In this document: positions 23,628 through 36,506 of the stretch, piece by piece
Position numbering within the stretch: position 1 is the stretch's first letter
Layout of the letters: the number at the start of each line of letters is the position of its first letter
DNA from: Halomonas maura
GTDB lineage: Bacteria; Pseudomonadota; Gammaproteobacteria; Pseudomonadales; Halomonadaceae
Direction of reading: 5' to 3'
DNA length: 64,000 nucleotides
NCBI RefSeq assembly: GCF_030409305.1
Contig: NZ_JAUFPQ010000023.1
Coordinates: forward strand, 441,556 to 505,555
Made by a program: the position numbers and the translations under genes
The notes under the pieces: generated by a model
Told to the model about the DNA's origin: nothing
Database searches by the model: none
The model's input: only the letters and a program-made list of their open reading frames with translations

Positions 23628-25307
23628 TCAGAAGGAGCGGCGGCGATAGCGGCGATACTCCGGCGACCAGCTGTTGCGCTCGATCGCCCGGCGCAGGGCC
23701 GGTCCGTCGGACTTCAGCGCCACGCCCTCCTGCTGGGCCTGGGCCGCCACCTCGAAGGCGATGGCCTTGGACAGCTCGCGGATCTCCGACAGGGCCGGCA
23801 GCACCGCGCCCTGGCCGGTCTTGGCCACCGGCGCCTCGCGGGCCAGCGCCCGGGACGCCGACATCAGCATGGCGTCGGTGACTCGCTTGGCGCCGGCCGC
23901 CACCACGCCGAGGCCGATCCCGGGGAAGATATAGGCGTTGTTGCACTGGGCGATGGGATAGCGCTTGCCCTGGTACTCCACCGGCGCGAAGGGACTGCCG
24001 GAGGCCACCATGGCCTGGCCATCGGTCCAGCGGATCACGTCCTCCGGCAGCGCCTCGGCCCGGGAGGTGGGATTGGAGAGCGGCATCACCAGCGGCGAGG
24101 GGCAGCCGGCGTGCATGGTGCGGATCACCTCCTCGGTGAAGATGCCCTGCTGGCCGCACACGCCCAGCAGCACCGTCGGCTTGACCTGCCTGACCACCTC
24201 GAGCAGCGACTGGCCGTCCCAGTCGGCCACCAGCGACGGGGCCTGGGCCAGCCGGCGCTGGAAGTCCCGCAGCCAGCCCTGTTCGCTGGTCACCAGGCCC
24301 TCCCGGTCGACCATGAAGATGCGCCGACGCGCCTCGGCCTCCGACAGCCCCTCGGCCTGCATGGCCACCACCACCTGCTCGGCGATGCCGCAGCCGGCGG
24401 AGCCCGCCCCCACGAACACCACCCGCTGGTCGGCCACGCCCTCGCCACGCGCCTGGCAGGCCGCCATCAGGGTCCCCACGCAGACCGAGGCGGTGCCCTG
24501 GATGTCGTCGTTGAAGCAGCACAGCTCGTCGCGGTAGCGCTCGAGCAGCGGCATGGCGTTGGCCTGGGCGAAGTCCTCGAACTGCAGCAGCACCTTGGGC
24601 CAGCGGCGCTTCACCGCAGCGATGAAGTCGGCCACGAAGGCGTCGTACTCCTCCTGGGAGATGCGCGGGTGGCGCCAGCCCATGTACATGGGGTCGTCGA
24701 GCAGGGCCTGGTTGTTGGTCCCCACGTCGAGCATGATCGGCAGGGTATAGGCGGGGCTGATGCCGCCGCAGGCGGTGTACAGGGAGAGCTTGCCGATGGG
24801 GATGCCCATGCCGCCGATGCCCTGGTCGCCCAGGCCGAGGATGCGCTCGCCGTCGGTGACCACGATCACCTTGACGTTGTCCTTGGTGGCGCTGCGCAGG
24901 ATGTCGTCCATGCGGTCGCGATCGGGGTAGGCGATGAACAGGCCGCGGTGGTTGCGATAGATGTTGGAGAATTCCTCGCAGGCCTGGCCCACCGTGGGCG
25001 TGTAGATGATCGGCAGCATCTCCTCGAGATGCTCGCCGACCAGCCGGAAGTAGAGGGTCTCGTTGTCGTCCTGGATGGCCCGCAGGTAGATATGGCGATC
25101 CAGGTCGGTCTGGCACTGACGATACTGCCGGTAGGCGCGCTCCGCCTGCTCCTCGATGGTCTCGACGTTCTGGGGCAGCAGGCCGATCAGGTTGAACTCC
25201 AGTCGCTCCTCCCGGGTGAAGGCACTCCCCTTGTTGAGCAGCGGCATCTCGAGCAGGGGGGGCCCGGCATAGGGCACATAGAGGGGGCGCTTGGCTTCGG
25301 TAGTCAT
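23628..25307 (-). CDS. maeA: NAD-dependent malic enzyme
   Basis: Oxidatively decarboxylates malate to pyruvate. 559 residues, the large SfcA/MaeA class. Motifs: the Tyr region in [25 protein letters not shown], the NAD loop [14 protein letters not shown] near residue 300, and the conserved [12 protein letters not shown] at 25307. Cofactor preference for NAD is inferred from overall similarity to SfcA. It converges with acnA, placing two central-carbon genes tail to tail. Confidence 0.93.
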   Translation of the reverse strand: MTTEAKRPLYVPYAGPPLLEMPLLNKGSAFTREERLEFNLIGLLPQNVETIEEQAERAYRQYRQCQTDLDRHIYLRAIQDDNETLYFRLVGEHLEEMLPIIYTPTVGQACEEFSNIYRNHRGLFIAYPDRDRMDDILRSATKDNVKVIVVTDGERILGLGDQGIGGMGIPIGKLSLYTACGGISPAYTLPIMLDVGTNNQALLDDPMYMGWRHPRISQEEYDAFVADFIAAVKRRWPKVLLQFEDFAQANAMPLLERYRDELCCFNDDIQGTASVCVGTLMAACQARGEGVADQRVVFVGAGSAGCGIAEQVVVAMQAEGLSEAEARRRIFMVDREGLVTSEQGWLRDFQRRLAQAPSLVADWDGQSLLEVVRQVKPTVLLGVCGQQGIFTEEVIRTMHAGCPSPLVMPLSNPTSRAEALPEDVIRWTDGQAMVASGSPFAPVEYQGKRYPIAQCNNAYIFPGIGLGVVAAGAKRVTDAMLMSASRALAREAPVAKTGQGAVLPALSEIRELSKAIAFEVAAQAQQEGVALKSDGPALRRAIERNSWSPEYRRYRRRSF

Positions 25308-25428
25308 AGTCGTCTCAGCTGTGTCGGGAATCCGGGCCGTGATGCTCTAAGGCTCCTTGGTCGTTACTCTACCACGCCGATGCCCCGGCCATGCAGACGG
25401 GGCAGCGCGGGACATGACGCCTTCCAGA

Positions 25429-26454
25429 CTAGACGAAACGCCCGAGGCCCACGGCGTGGCGCAGGCGATCCATGAAGGGGGCGGCCTCGGCCCGGGCCCG
25501 CTCGGCGCCCTGGCGCAGCACGGCCTCGATATGGCCGGGATCTTCCAGCAGCGCCTGGTAGCGCTCGCGGGGCTCGCGAAGGTGGGCATTCAGGTACTCG
25601 AAGACGCGGTTCTTGGCCTCGCCCCAGCCGATGCCGTTGGCGTACTCGCCGCGCATGGCCGCGGTCTCCTCGGCCGTGGCGAAGGCCGAGTAGATCTGGA
25701 ACAGCGTGCAGGTGTCGGGATCCTTGGGCTCACCGGGCTCCAGCGAGTTGGTCTTGATCTTGCGCACCAGCTTGAGCAGCTTCTTCTCGGAGACGAACAG
25801 CGGGATGGTGTTCTCGTAGCTCTTGGACATCTTGCGCCCGTCCAGGCCGTTGAGCACCTGGACCCGCTCATCCACCACCGCCTCGGGCTGGGTGAAGTAC
25901 TGGCCCTTGTAGAGATGGTTGAAGCGCCCCGCCATGTCGCGGGCCATCTCGATGTGCTGGATCTGGTCGCGCCCCACCGGTACGCGCTGGGCGTTGAACA
26001 TCAGGATGTCCGCCGCCATCAGCACCGGATAGCCGAACAGCCCCATGGTGATGCCGCGGTCGGGGTCCTGGTTGCCGGCGTCCTCGTTCTCGGCCACCGC
26101 CGCCTTGTAGGCATGGGCGCGGTTCATCAGCCCCTTGGCGCAGACGCAGGAGAGCATCCAGGTCAGCTCGGGGATCTCGGGAATGTCCGACTGGCGATAG
26201 AAGATGGCGTTGTCGGTGTCCAGGCCCAGCGCCAGCCAGGTGGCGGCGATCTCCAGGCGCGACGCCTCGACCCGCCGGGGATCCTGGCACTTGATCAGGG
26301 CATGCAGGTCGGCGAGGAAGTAGTAGGACTGGACGCTGGGGTCCTGGCTGGCGGCGATGGCCGGCTTGATGGCCCCGACATAGTTGCCGAGATGGGGGGT
26401 GCCGGTGGTGGTGATGCCCGTGAGGACACGGGTCTTGTCGGACGGTGCGGTCAT
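25429..26454 (-). CDS. trpS: Tryptophanyl-tRNA synthetase
   Basis: Class I aminoacyl-tRNA synthetase. 341 residues. The HIGH-type motif is TGTPHLGNYVGAI (about residues 15-27) and the KMSKS motif is GRKMSKSYEN (near residue 202). Other typical segments include YFLADLHAL and SDIPEIPELTW. ATG at 26454. It stands between maeA and ald, all on the minus strand but with spacers of 120 to 160 bases. Confidence 0.96.
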   Translation of the reverse strand: MTAPSDKTRVLTGITTTGTPHLGNYVGAIKPAIAASQDPSVQSYYFLADLHALIKCQDPRRVEASRLEIAATWLALGLDTDNAIFYRQSDIPEIPELTWMLSCVCAKGLMNRAHAYKAAVAENEDAGNQDPDRGITMGLFGYPVLMAADILMFNAQRVPVGRDQIQHIEMARDMAGRFNHLYKGQYFTQPEAVVDERVQVLNGLDGRKMSKSYENTIPLFVSEKKLLKLVRKIKTNSLEPGEPKDPDTCTLFQIYSAFATAEETAAMRGEYANGIGWGEAKNRVFEYLNAHLREPRERYQALLEDPGHIEAVLRQGAERARAEAAPFMDRLRHAVGLGRFV

Positions 26455-26614
26455 GAAGGCGGGACTCTGCTGACTCTCGAATGCCCGCTATGGTAACGCG
26501 GCGCCCCGGCCAAGGCGACCTGGGGGCGGGTCACCGGGGGGGGCATGGCGACCGGGTCGATGCCCCGCGCTCGCGGAACATCGGCCCGACGGACCCGCCG
26601 ATGACGGCGCGGCC

Positions 26615-27730
26615 TTAGCCGATCAGCTTGTCGGCCGCCACGTACTCGAGGCCGAAGGCCTCCGCCACGGCCCGGTAGGTCAGCTGTCCCTCGTGGACGT
26701 TGAGGCCGGCGGCGAAGTGGCGGTCATCGGCCAGCGCCTGCTTCCAGCCCTTGTCGGCCAGGGCGGTGACGAAGGGCATGGTGGCGTTGGTCAGGGCCTG
26801 GGTGGAGGTGCGCGCCACCGCCCCCGGCATGTTGGCCACGCAATAGTGCACCACGCCGTCCACCACATAGGTCGGCTCGGCATGGGTGGTGGGCTTGCTG
26901 GTCTCGAAGCAGCCGCCCTGGTCGATGGCCACGTCCACCAGCACGCTACCCGGCTTCATCTCGGCGAGCATGGCGCGGGTGATCAGCTTGGGTGCGGCGG
27001 CACCGGGCACCAGCACGGCGCCGATGATCAGGTCGGACTCGCGCACCGCCTCTTCCAGGGCATCGGCGGTGGAGAAGACGGTCTTCATGCGCCCCTGGTA
27101 GCGGTCGTCCAGGGTCTCGAGGCGCGGGATGGACTTGTCGAGCACGCTGACCTCGGCGCCCAGGCCCAGGGCCATGCGCGCGGCGTTCTCGCCGACCACG
27201 CCACCACCGATGACGGTGACCCTGGCCGGCGCCACGCCCGGCACGCCCGGCAGCAGCACGCCGGCGCCGCCCTGGGCCTTCTCCAGGCTGTGGGCCCCGG
27301 CCTGCACGGCCATGCGGCCGGCCACGGTGCTCATCGGCGCCAGCAGCGGCAGGCCGCCCTGGGGGGCGGTGATGGTCTCGTAGGCGATGCAGGTGGCGCC
27401 GCTCTCCATCAGCCCGCGGGTCAGGGGCTCCTCGGCGGCCAGGTGGAGGTAGGTGAACAGGGTCTGGCCCCGTGACAGGCGGGCGACCTCCTCGGCCTGG
27501 GGCTCCTTGACCTTGAGGATCAGCTCGGCCTCGCTCCACACCCTGGCCACATCGGCCTCCAGGCGAGCCCCGGCGGCCGCGTAGTCGGCGTCGGGAAAGC
27601 CGGCCCCTTCGCCGGCACCGGCCTGGACGGTCACCGTGTGACCACGACCGACCAGCTCGCGGGTGCCGCTGGGGGTCAGGGCGACGCGGTATTCATGGTT
27701 CTTGATTTCCTTGGGAACGGCGATCTGCAT
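26615..27730 (-). CDS. ald: Alanine dehydrogenase
   Basis: NAD-dependent interconversion of L-alanine with pyruvate and ammonia. 371 residues, hexameric family. The N-terminus [20 protein letters not shown], the pyruvate-binding Lys/Arg region, and the [18 protein letters not shown] dinucleotide loop (about residues 174-191) are diagnostic. ATG at 27730 with GGAGG upstream. The 167-base spacer before it is unusually AT-rich for this window (runs of A and T at 27815-27840), compatible with an Lrp-type regulator, though no specific site was recognised. Confidence 0.95.
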   Translation of the reverse strand: MQIAVPKEIKNHEYRVALTPSGTRELVGRGHTVTVQAGAGEGAGFPDADYAAAGARLEADVARVWSEAELILKVKEPQAEEVARLSRGQTLFTYLHLAAEEPLTRGLMESGATCIAYETITAPQGGLPLLAPMSTVAGRMAVQAGAHSLEKAQGGAGVLLPGVPGVAPARVTVIGGGVVGENAARMALGLGAEVSVLDKSIPRLETLDDRYQGRMKTVFSTADALEEAVRESDLIIGAVLVPGAAAPKLITRAMLAEMKPGSVLVDVAIDQGGCFETSKPTTHAEPTYVVDGVVHYCVANMPGAVARTSTQALTNATMPFVTALADKGWKQALADDRHFAAGLNVHEGQLTYRAVAEAFGLEYVAADKLIG

Positions 27731-27897
27731 GGGAGGTCCTCCGGTGCTTGAATTGTTGGATGAGGGTGGCCCGTCCCTTCATTACAGCACAACAGAACAA
27801 TCACGATGAGATAGCGCGACAAAAACAAAAAAATAGTAGATATGAACGCCTAGTTGCCGAGCATTGATCCAAATAATGCCAGGCATACAGAATTTCT

Positions 27898-28344
27898 TCA
27901 GCCCATTGGCGACTCATCGACCAGCGCCGGGCGATAACCGGCCAGGAATTCCGTGGGCAGGCGGCGCGGCCGGCCGCTGGACAGCGCGATACAGGCATAG
28001 CGCGTGCGGGCCCGCATCAGGGTGCGGCCGTCGGCGGGACGCCACAGCTGGAAGCGACGCGTCAGGGTCAGGCGGCCATCGCAGGCGACGATCCAGGTGG
28101 CCAGCTGCAGACGATCCCCCTCGAGGGCCGGCGCCAGGTAGTCGAGCTCGTGGCGATGCACCGCCATGGCCCGATCCAGCGCCCGGTAACGGTCCAGGCC
28201 CAGCCCCAGCCAGCGGGAATGGGCCCAACTGGCCTGTTCCACCCAGCGCAGGTACTCGGCGTTGTTGGCATGACCGAAGGCGTCGATGGCAGCCGCCTCG
28301 ACGTCGACCTCGATCACGAAGGGGTCGGGCAGGTCCCAGGGCAT
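27898..28344 (-). CDS. Acyl-CoA thioesterase (4HBT hotdog family)
   Basis: 148 residues with the 4-hydroxybenzoyl-CoA thioesterase/YbgC-FadM pattern: VEVDVEAAAIDAFGHANNAEY (the Asp/His-Asn active-site strip) followed by LRWVEQASWAHSRWLGLG. Likely hydrolyses an acyl-CoA in the cytosol; the chain length cannot be read from sequence. ATG at 28344. It follows the DUF2007 gene by 49 bases in the mutM-rlmI run. Confidence 0.85.
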   Translation of the reverse strand: MPWDLPDPFVIEVDVEAAAIDAFGHANNAEYLRWVEQASWAHSRWLGLGLDRYRALDRAMAVHRHELDYLAPALEGDRLQLATWIVACDGRLTLTRRFQLWRPADGRTLMRARTRYACIALSSGRPRRLPTEFLAGYRPALVDESPMG

Positions 28345-28393
28345 GGCAGCTGTCCCTCCATGGGCATGACGGTCAGGGGGCGTGCGGCGCCGC

Positions 28394-28714
28394 TCATGGC
28401 CGGTGGCGACCGCACTGCCAGCAGGTGTCGAAGGCCGCCTCGAGGCGCTCGCCGCAGCCGGGGCAGGTCCAGGCCGGCCGGTCGTCGCCGTCGGACTGCG
28501 CCTCGCGGATCAGCGTCTCGGCCCGCTGCCGGTTGTGCGGCGCCACCCAGACCTCGGGCTCGCATTCGCCGGGGGGCAACTCCCCGGCGCCCCCGCCGAG
28601 GGCCAGGTTGCGCCGCTCCACCGGCACGCCGGCCGCCTCCAGCAGGTTGGCCATATGGCCGACCAGCAGCGGATTCGAGTGGGCGAAGACGCGAACGAAG
28701 TCGAAGTCACTCAT
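28394..28714 (-). CDS. DUF2007-type protein with C-terminal zinc ribbon
   Basis: 106 residues from the ATG at 28714. The first about 70 residues (DFVRVFAHSNPLLVGHMANLLEAAG...) match the DUF2007 putative signal-transducing fold. The tail carries CPGCGERLEAAFDTCWQCG, two CxxC pairs that likely bind zinc. Function unknown. The longer open frame upstream reads into rlmI antisense composition and was not used. It sits between rlmI and the thioesterase. Confidence 0.82.
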   Translation of the reverse strand: MSDFDFVRVFAHSNPLLVGHMANLLEAAGVPVERRNLALGGGAGELPPGECEPEVWVAPHNRQRAETLIREAQSDGDDRPAWTCPGCGERLEAAFDTCWQCGRHRP

Positions 28715-28758
28715 GGCGTCGAGACATGGGCGCGCCCGAGGGGCCGCCATGCGGCCTG

Positions 28759-29955
28759 CTAGTCGCGGAAGACGCGAACACCCAGCGCCTTGAGATAGGC
28801 CGTCTCGGGAATCGCCGGGTGCACCGGGTGGTCCGCCCCCTGATGTCCCTGGAAGAGGATCTGGCCGTGGCGATCCTGGTGGCGCGCGGCGCCGCGCACG
28901 ACGTCGACCAGGCGCTCCGGCGCCAGGTGCATCGAGCACGAGGCCGAGAGCAGCAGGCCATCGCGGCCCAGCAGGCGCATCGCCTCGCGGTTGAGCTTGC
29001 CGTAGGCCCGCTCGCCGGCGGGGATGTCCTTGCGCTTCTTGATGAAGGCGGGGGGGTCGAGGATCACCACGTCGAACTGCTCGTCGTCGGCCTTGAGCGC
29101 GGCCAGCGCCTCGAAGGCATCGCCCTCGCCCACCGCCACCTGCTCGTGCAGGCCGTTGAGGGCGGCATTCTCGGCGACCTGCTCGAGGGCCCGGGCGCTG
29201 GCATCCACGCACAGCACCTCGCGGGCGCCATGGGCGGCGGCCTGCACGCCCCAGCCGCCGACGTAGCTGAACAGGTCCAGCACCCGCTTGCCGGCCACCA
29301 GGCCATTCAGCCAGGCGCGGTTGCCGCGGTGGTCGTAGAACCAGCCGGTCTTCTGGCCGTCGAGCACCGGCACGGTGAAGCGCACGCCGTTCTCCTCGAG
29401 CCGCACGGCCTCCGGCAGCTCGCCCTTGACCACCTCGACATGGCTCTCCAGGCCCTCCTGGCGGCGGCCGCCGGTGTCGTTGCGCAGCACCACGACCCGC
29501 GGCGCGAGCACCTTGTCGAGGGCGTCCAGGAGCGGTTCGAGGGCCGCCTGCATGCCGGCGGTATTGAGCTGCACCACCAGCACATCGTCGAAGCGGTCGA
29601 TGATCAGCCCCGGCAGCAGGTCACCCTCGCCGTGCACCAGGCGGTAGAAGGGCTTGTCGAAGAGCCGCTGGCGCAGCGCCAGGGCCTGGTTCAGCCGGTG
29701 CACCAGCAGCGACCGGTCGAGCCCCGAGGCCGGGTCCCTCGATACCAGGCGTGCGCAGATCAATGAATGGCCGTTGACGTAGGCCACGCCCATGGGCTTG
29801 CCGTTGGCGGCCTCCACCACCGCCTGCTCGCCGGGCGCGAACGCCTTGAGCGGCGTGGCGTCGGTATCGACCTCATTGGAGTAGAGCCACAGGTGGCCCG
29901 CCTTGAGGCGGCGGTCGGCATGCTTCTTCAGGCGCAGGGAGCGTAGGGCAGTCAT
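28759..29955 (-). CDS. rlmI: 23S rRNA m5C1962 methyltransferase (RlmI family)
   Basis: SAM-dependent methyltransferase of the RlmI/YccW group. 398 residues from the ATG at 29955. It has an N-terminal PUA domain (LRLKKHADRRLKAGHLWLYS), the SAM-binding motif LDLFSYVGGWGVQAAAHGA near residue 225, the acidic VDASARAL, and the catalytic-region motif LDPPAFIKKRKD. A 13-codon upstream extension of the frame was dropped because it is not part of the family. Between mutM and the DUF2007 gene. Confidence 0.9.
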   Translation of the reverse strand: MTALRSLRLKKHADRRLKAGHLWLYSNEVDTDATPLKAFAPGEQAVVEAANGKPMGVAYVNGHSLICARLVSRDPASGLDRSLLVHRLNQALALRQRLFDKPFYRLVHGEGDLLPGLIIDRFDDVLVVQLNTAGMQAALEPLLDALDKVLAPRVVVLRNDTGGRRQEGLESHVEVVKGELPEAVRLEENGVRFTVPVLDGQKTGWFYDHRGNRAWLNGLVAGKRVLDLFSYVGGWGVQAAAHGAREVLCVDASARALEQVAENAALNGLHEQVAVGEGDAFEALAALKADDEQFDVVILDPPAFIKKRKDIPAGERAYGKLNREAMRLLGRDGLLLSASCSMHLAPERLVDVVRGAARHQDRHGQILFQGHQGADHPVHPAIPETAYLKALGVRVFRD

Positions 29956-30007
29956 CGGGAACTCTCGAGGAAATCGGATAGGGGCCGGCGGCACGGGGGC
30001 GACCGGT

Positions 30008-30838
30008 TCAGCGCTGGCACTCGGCGCAGAAGACGCTGGCCCGCTGGCCCAGCGTCACCAGGCGCAGCTCGGCGCCACAGCGCCGACAGGGCTCGCCGTC
30101 GCGGCCATAGACATTGAGCCGTTGGGCGAAGTAGCCGGGCTCGCCGGTGCCGCCGACGAAGTCGCGCAGGGTGGTGCCGCCCTGGGTGATGGCGGCGGCC
30201 AGCACCTCGCGGACGGCCGCCGCCAGCCTCCGGTAGCGCGCCAGCGAGATGCGTCCGGCGGCGCGGCGCGGATCGATGCCGGCCAGGAACAGCGCCTCGG
30301 CGGCATAGATGTTACCGACTCCCACCACCACGGCATTGTCCATCAGGAACGGCTTCACGGCCAGGCGACGGCCGCGGGACAGCGCATGCAGCCGCTCGCC
30401 ATCGAAGGCCTCGGACAGGGGCTCGGGCCCCAGCCGGGCCAGGCGCGGGTCGCGTGCCGCATCGCCCTGGAGCCAGTCGACGAAGCCGAAGCGGCGCGGG
30501 TCGTGATAGCGCAGGATGGCGCCGTCGTCGAGCACCAGGTCGACATGGTCGTGCTTCTTGGGAAGCTCGCCGAGCCGTGCGATGCGCAGGCTGCCGGACA
30601 TCCCCAGGTGCCAGAGCAGGCTGGCCGACGCCGCGTCCGCCGCCTGCACCGGCACCAGCAGGTACTTGGCCCGCCGCGACAGGACACCGATGCGCGCGCC
30701 CACCAGCCGCTCGACCAGGTCGTCGGGCACCGACAGGCGCAGGCGCGGCTGGCGCACGATGACCTCGACGATCTCGCGGCCCTCCACATGGGGGGCGATG
30801 CCGCGCCGGGTGGTCTCGACTTCGGGCAGCTCGGGCAT
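30008..30838 (-). CDS. mutM: Formamidopyrimidine-DNA glycosylase
   Basis: Bifunctional glycosylase/AP lyase removing 8-oxoguanine. 276 residues. The start at 30838 is fixed by chemistry: the N-terminal Pro2 of [14 protein letters not shown] is the catalytic nucleophile, so the upstream in-frame ATG (30847) would give an inactive protein. Glu3, the central Lys (GMSGSLRI region) and the C-terminal zinc finger CRRCG...CAECQ are intact. Preceded by rpmG with a hairpin in between. Confidence 0.96.
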   Translation of the reverse strand: MPELPEVETTRRGIAPHVEGREIVEVIVRQPRLRLSVPDDLVERLVGARIGVLSRRAKYLLVPVQAADAASASLLWHLGMSGSLRIARLGELPKKHDHVDLVLDDGAILRYHDPRRFGFVDWLQGDAARDPRLARLGPEPLSEAFDGERLHALSRGRRLAVKPFLMDNAVVVGVGNIYAAEALFLAGIDPRRAAGRISLARYRRLAAAVREVLAAAITQGGTTLRDFVGGTGEPGYFAQRLNVYGRDGEPCRRCGAELRLVTLGQRASVFCAECQR

Positions 30839-30870
30839 GGGCAGCATTCCGGCTCGGGGACACTACGCAA

Positions 30871-30894
30871 GAACCCGACCATCGGGCCGGGTTC
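30871..30894 (-). terminator. Hairpin after rpmG
   Basis: A 7-bp stem (GAACCCG / CGGGTTC) with a 10-base loop that can itself pair, followed on the minus strand by TTGCG. It is placed between rpmG and mutM. Confidence 0.5.
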
Positions 30895-30952
30895 AGGCGG
30901 ACAGGCGAGGGCCTGCGGCGGAAGCGATCACGGGAAACCGCACATTCCCGGA

Positions 30953-31108
30953 TTACTTGATCTTGGCTTCCTTGTACATCACGTGCTTGCGGACCACCGG
31001 GTCGAACTTCTTCATCTCGAGCTTGTCCGGGGTGTTCCGCTTGTTCTTGTCGGTGGTGTAGAAGTGGCCGGTACCGGCGCTGGACACCATTCTGATCTTG
31101 TCACGCAT
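30953..31108 (-). CDS. rpmG: 50S ribosomal protein L33
   Basis: 51 residues, translated directly from the minus strand: [19 protein letters not shown] at the start and MYKEAKIK at the end. This is the short, cysteine-free L33 form (no CxxC), so it needs no zinc. It lies 23 bases after rpmB, the classical rpmB-rpmG pair of the large subunit. Confidence 0.96.
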   Translation of the reverse strand: MRDKIRMVSSAGTGHFYTTDKNKRNTPDKLEMKKFDPVVRKHVMYKEAKIK

Positions 31109-31131
31109 GAGTCTTCTCCCTTCGGGGTCGC

Positions 31132-31368
31132 TTAGACGGCTTCGCCGCGCTTGCGAATGTCGCTGAGCACCGCCTCGATGCCCTTCTTGTCGATGATGCG
31201 CATGCCCTTGGAGGAGACGCGCAGGCGAACGAAGCGCTTCTCGGACTCCACCCAGAACCGGTGGCTGTGCAGGTTGGGCACGAAACGACGACGCGTCTTG
31301 CGCTGGGAGTGTGAAACGTTGTTACCAGTCACCGGGCGCTTGCCGGTAACCTGACATACTTTGGACAT
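31132..31368 (-). CDS. rpmB: 50S ribosomal protein L28
   Basis: 78 residues from the ATG at 31368: [20 protein letters not shown], then the basic [17 protein letters not shown] segment. The upstream in-frame codons (four residues) are outside the family. The first Cys is present but the second CxxC pair of zinc-binding L28 forms is missing. First gene of the rpmBG transcript, with a good promoter at 31479-31507. Confidence 0.96.
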   Translation of the reverse strand: MSKVCQVTGKRPVTGNNVSHSQRKTRRRFVPNLHSHRFWVESEKRFVRLRVSSKGMRIIDKKGIEAVLSDIRKRGEAV

Positions 31369-31478
31369 GAGAGCCTCCAACCGCTTGGCCAGGTATTGCT
31401 ACCTGAGTGTTCAAAACCTGTCGGGCAAACCGGGACGACCCCGTTGTCATTTGACCCAAGGGAATTCAAAGGCTGCAC

Positions 31479-31507
31479 TTTATACCAGAGTCGGCCGGGC
31501 CAGACAA
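31479..31507 (-). promoter_or_regulatory. Promoter for rpmB-rpmG
   Basis: On the minus strand TTGTCT (31502-31507), a 17-bp spacer and TATAAA (31479-31484). A second, perfect TATAAT lies at 31520-31525, overlapping the radC stop, but its -35 is poor. Confidence 0.65.
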
Positions 31508-31520
31508 GCGATGCGCGGTA

Positions 31521-32195
31521 TTATAACAGCCCCCGCTCGGCAAAGGACACCACCTCGCCGTCTCCCACCACGAAATGGTCGAGCACCCGGATCTCGAACA
31601 GGCCCAGGGCCTCCTTGAGCCGCGCGGTGATGCGGCGGTCCGCGTCGCTGGGCTCGGCCACTCCGGAGGGATGGTTGTGGGCGAAGATGATGGCGCCGGC
31701 GCCCAGCTCCAGGGCCCGGCGGGCGACCTCGCGGGGATACACCGAGGCACTGTCCAGGGTCCCGCGGAACAGCGACTCGTAGCGAATCACCCGGTGCTGG
31801 CTGTCGAGGAAGAGGGCGGCGAACTCCTCGTGACCCAGGTGACGCAGCCGCGAGGCCAGGTAGCTGCGCACCAGGCCCGGCGACGTCAGGGCCGCGTCGC
31901 GCTCGAGCCGACTGGCCAGGTGGCGCCGGGAAAGCTCCATGACGGCCTGCAGCTGCACGAACTTGGCCTGGCCCAGGCCGCGCTGGGCACAGAACCTCGC
32001 CTGGTCGGCCTCCAGCAGGGGACGCAGGCCGCCGAAGCCCGACAGCAGGTCCCGGGCCAGGTCCACCGCCGAGCGCCCCGCCACCCCCACGCGCAGGAAG
32101 ATCGCCAGCAACTCGGCGTCGGACAGGGCCTCGGCCCCCAGCGCCAGCAACTTCTCCCGCGGCCGCTCACCCTCCGGCCAGTCGCGAATCGACAT
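31521..32195 (-). CDS. radC: RadC family JAB/MPN-domain protein
   Basis: 224 residues, the standard RadC length, from the ATG at 32195. An N-terminal helix-hairpin-helix region ([14 protein letters not shown]...) precedes the MPN/JAB metalloprotease-like domain. The zinc motif is [14 protein letters not shown] with the upstream Glu in [10 protein letters not shown]. The name reflects an old DNA-repair assignment that later work did not support, so the true role is open. It diverges from coaBC. The ATG at 32195 replaces a 40-codon upstream extension that is not RadC-like. Confidence 0.92.
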   Translation of the reverse strand: MSIRDWPEGERPREKLLALGAEALSDAELLAIFLRVGVAGRSAVDLARDLLSGFGGLRPLLEADQARFCAQRGLGQAKFVQLQAVMELSRRHLASRLERDAALTSPGLVRSYLASRLRHLGHEEFAALFLDSQHRVIRYESLFRGTLDSASVYPREVARRALELGAGAIIFAHNHPSGVAEPSDADRRITARLKEALGLFEIRVLDHFVVGDGEVVSFAERGLL

Positions 32196-32321
32196 CCCGG
32201 CCTCCCTGCTCGCCCGGCGTGCTCGCCCCCAGTGTAGCCGCCCCACGCCGGGCGCGTGGCTACGCAATCCCCCCGGCGAATGATAAAGTGGTCGACCGAA
32301 TTTCCGCTCGGACACCGCCCT

Positions 32322-33587
32322 ATGTCGCTATCGCCCGGCCGTCGCAAGGCCAGCCGCCCTGGCGAGGACCGCCCTGGCGAGGGCCGCCGCATACTGCTCG
32401 GCATCAGCGCCGGCATCGCCGCCTACAAGAGCGCCCAGCTGGCCCGCCTGCTCAAGCAGGCGGGTCACGAGGTACGCGTGGTCATGACCGAGGGTGCCCA
32501 GGCCTTCATCACCCCGCTGACCCTGCAGGCCCTGACCGGCGAAGCGGTGCGCACCTCGCTGCTCGACCCCGAGGCCGAGGCCGGCATGGGCCATATCGAG
32601 CTGGCCCGCTGGGCCGAGCTGATCCTCGTCGCCCCGGCCACCGCCGACCTGATGGCGCGCCTGGCCCACGGTCATGCCGACGACCTGCTCACCACCCTGT
32701 GCCTGGCCAGCGATGCCGAGAAGGTCATGGCGCCGGCCATGAACCAGGCGATGTGGCGCCAGCCGGCCACAGTGCGCAACGCCCGCCGGCTGGCCGAGGA
32801 CGGCTGGCGGTTGCTGGGCCCGGACAGCGGCGACCAGGCCTGCGGCGACGTGGGGCCCGGGCGCATGCTGGAGCCCGAGGCGATCCTCGCGGCGCTGGAC
32901 GACACGCCCGGGGACGCCGCCGGCCTGACCGTGGTGATCACGGCGGGGCCGACCCGCGAGCCCCTGGACCCGGTGCGCTACCTCTCCAACCACAGCTCGG
33001 GCAAGATGGGCTTCGCCCTGGCCGCCGCCGCCGCCACCCTCGGCGCCCGCGTGCTGCTGATCAGCGGTCCCGTGGCGCTACCCACGCCGGCGGGGGTCGA
33101 GCGCCACGACGTGGAGAGCGCCCGGGAGATGCACGACGCGGCCCACCGGCTGGCCCAGGGCTGCCACCTCTTCATCGGCTGCGCCGCCGTCGCCGACTAC
33201 CGGGCCGAGACCCCGGCCGAGCACAAGATGAAGAAACGCGAGGGCGAGCACACCCTGACCCTGCGGCTGGTGAAGAATCCCGACATCATCGCCAGCATCG
33301 CCGCCCGCGAGGATCGCCCCTACGTGGTCGGCTTCGCCGCGGAGACCCGCGACCTGGAGGCCTACGCCCGCGACAAGCTCGCCCGCAAGGGCCTCGACAT
33401 GGTGGTGGCCAACGACGTCTCCCGGGCCGGCCTGGGCTTCGGCGCCGACGACAACGCCGCCCTGCTGGTGTGGCGGGAGGCCGGGGCCACCGACCAGCGC
33501 ACGCTGCCGCCGCAGCCGAAATCGCAGCTCGCCATGGCCGTGGTTCGCCAGGCGATCGACCGGCTGCGTGCCGCCCCCCCATCCTGA
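32322..33587 (+). CDS. coaBC: Bifunctional phosphopantothenoylcysteine decarboxylase/synthetase
   Basis: Coenzyme A synthesis, 421 residues from the ATG at 32322. The N-terminal CoaC flavoprotein domain ([28 protein letters not shown], active-site region near residues 65-150) is fused to CoaB ([21 protein letters not shown], the [11 protein letters not shown] region, NPDIIASIA). An Arg/Gly-rich leader of about 23 residues precedes CoaC. The next gene is dut, the widespread radC/coaBC-dut-algC order. Confidence 0.94.
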   Translation: MSLSPGRRKASRPGEDRPGEGRRILLGISAGIAAYKSAQLARLLKQAGHEVRVVMTEGAQAFITPLTLQALTGEAVRTSLLDPEAEAGMGHIELARWAELILVAPATADLMARLAHGHADDLLTTLCLASDAEKVMAPAMNQAMWRQPATVRNARRLAEDGWRLLGPDSGDQACGDVGPGRMLEPEAILAALDDTPGDAAGLTVVITAGPTREPLDPVRYLSNHSSGKMGFALAAAAATLGARVLLISGPVALPTPAGVERHDVESAREMHDAAHRLAQGCHLFIGCAAVADYRAETPAEHKMKKREGEHTLTLRLVKNPDIIASIAAREDRPYVVGFAAETRDLEAYARDKLARKGLDMVVANDVSRAGLGFGADDNAALLVWREAGATDQRTLPPQPKSQLAMAVVRQAIDRLRAAPPS

Positions 33588-33613
33588 CGACACGACCGCT
33601 ACTGGACACCCCG

Positions 33614-34081
33614 ATGCCGACGATCCCCGACCGCCCTCGCCTCGCCGTCAAGCTGCTCGACGAGCGCCTGCGCGACCACCTGCCCCACTACGCCACCGCC
33701 GGCTCCGCCGGCATGGACCTGCGCGCCCTTCTCGACGCCCCCCTGGTGCTCGCGCCCGGCGACTGCGAGCTGGTGCGTACCGGGCTGGCCATCCATATCG
33801 CCGACCCGGGGCTCGCCGGGATGATCCTGCCCCGCTCGGGCCTGGGCCACAAGCATGGCATCGTGCTCGGCAACCTGGTCGGCCTGATCGACTCCGACTA
33901 CCAGGGCGAGCTGATGGTCTCGGTCTGGAACCGCGGTGCGGCGCCCTTCACGGTGGAGCCCTTCGAGCGGTTGGCACAGTATGTGCTTGTTCCCGTGGTG
34001 CAGGCCGAACTCCAGGTCGTCGACGACTTCCACGCCAGCGTGCGCGGCGACGGCGGCTTCGGCAGTTCCGGACGACACTGA
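33614..34081 (+). CDS. dut: dUTPase
   Basis: Trimeric dUTP pyrophosphatase, 155 residues from the ATG at 33614. The five family motifs are present: [43 protein letters not shown] and the C-terminal [12 protein letters not shown] arm. The frame is open from far upstream inside coaBC, which was ignored because the short form gives the correct start 27 bases after coaBC. Confidence 0.95.
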   Translation: MPTIPDRPRLAVKLLDERLRDHLPHYATAGSAGMDLRALLDAPLVLAPGDCELVRTGLAIHIADPGLAGMILPRSGLGHKHGIVLGNLVGLIDSDYQGELMVSVWNRGAAPFTVEPFERLAQYVLVPVVQAELQVVDDFHASVRGDGGFGSSGRH

Positions 34082-34114
34082 GCCACCCCGCGCTCTCCAA
34101 CAGGAAACGATGCT

Positions 34115-36470
<2,356 letters not shown>

Positions 36471-36506
36471 CGCTGCCCCATCGAACCGACCATAAGAAAA
36501 GCCAAC

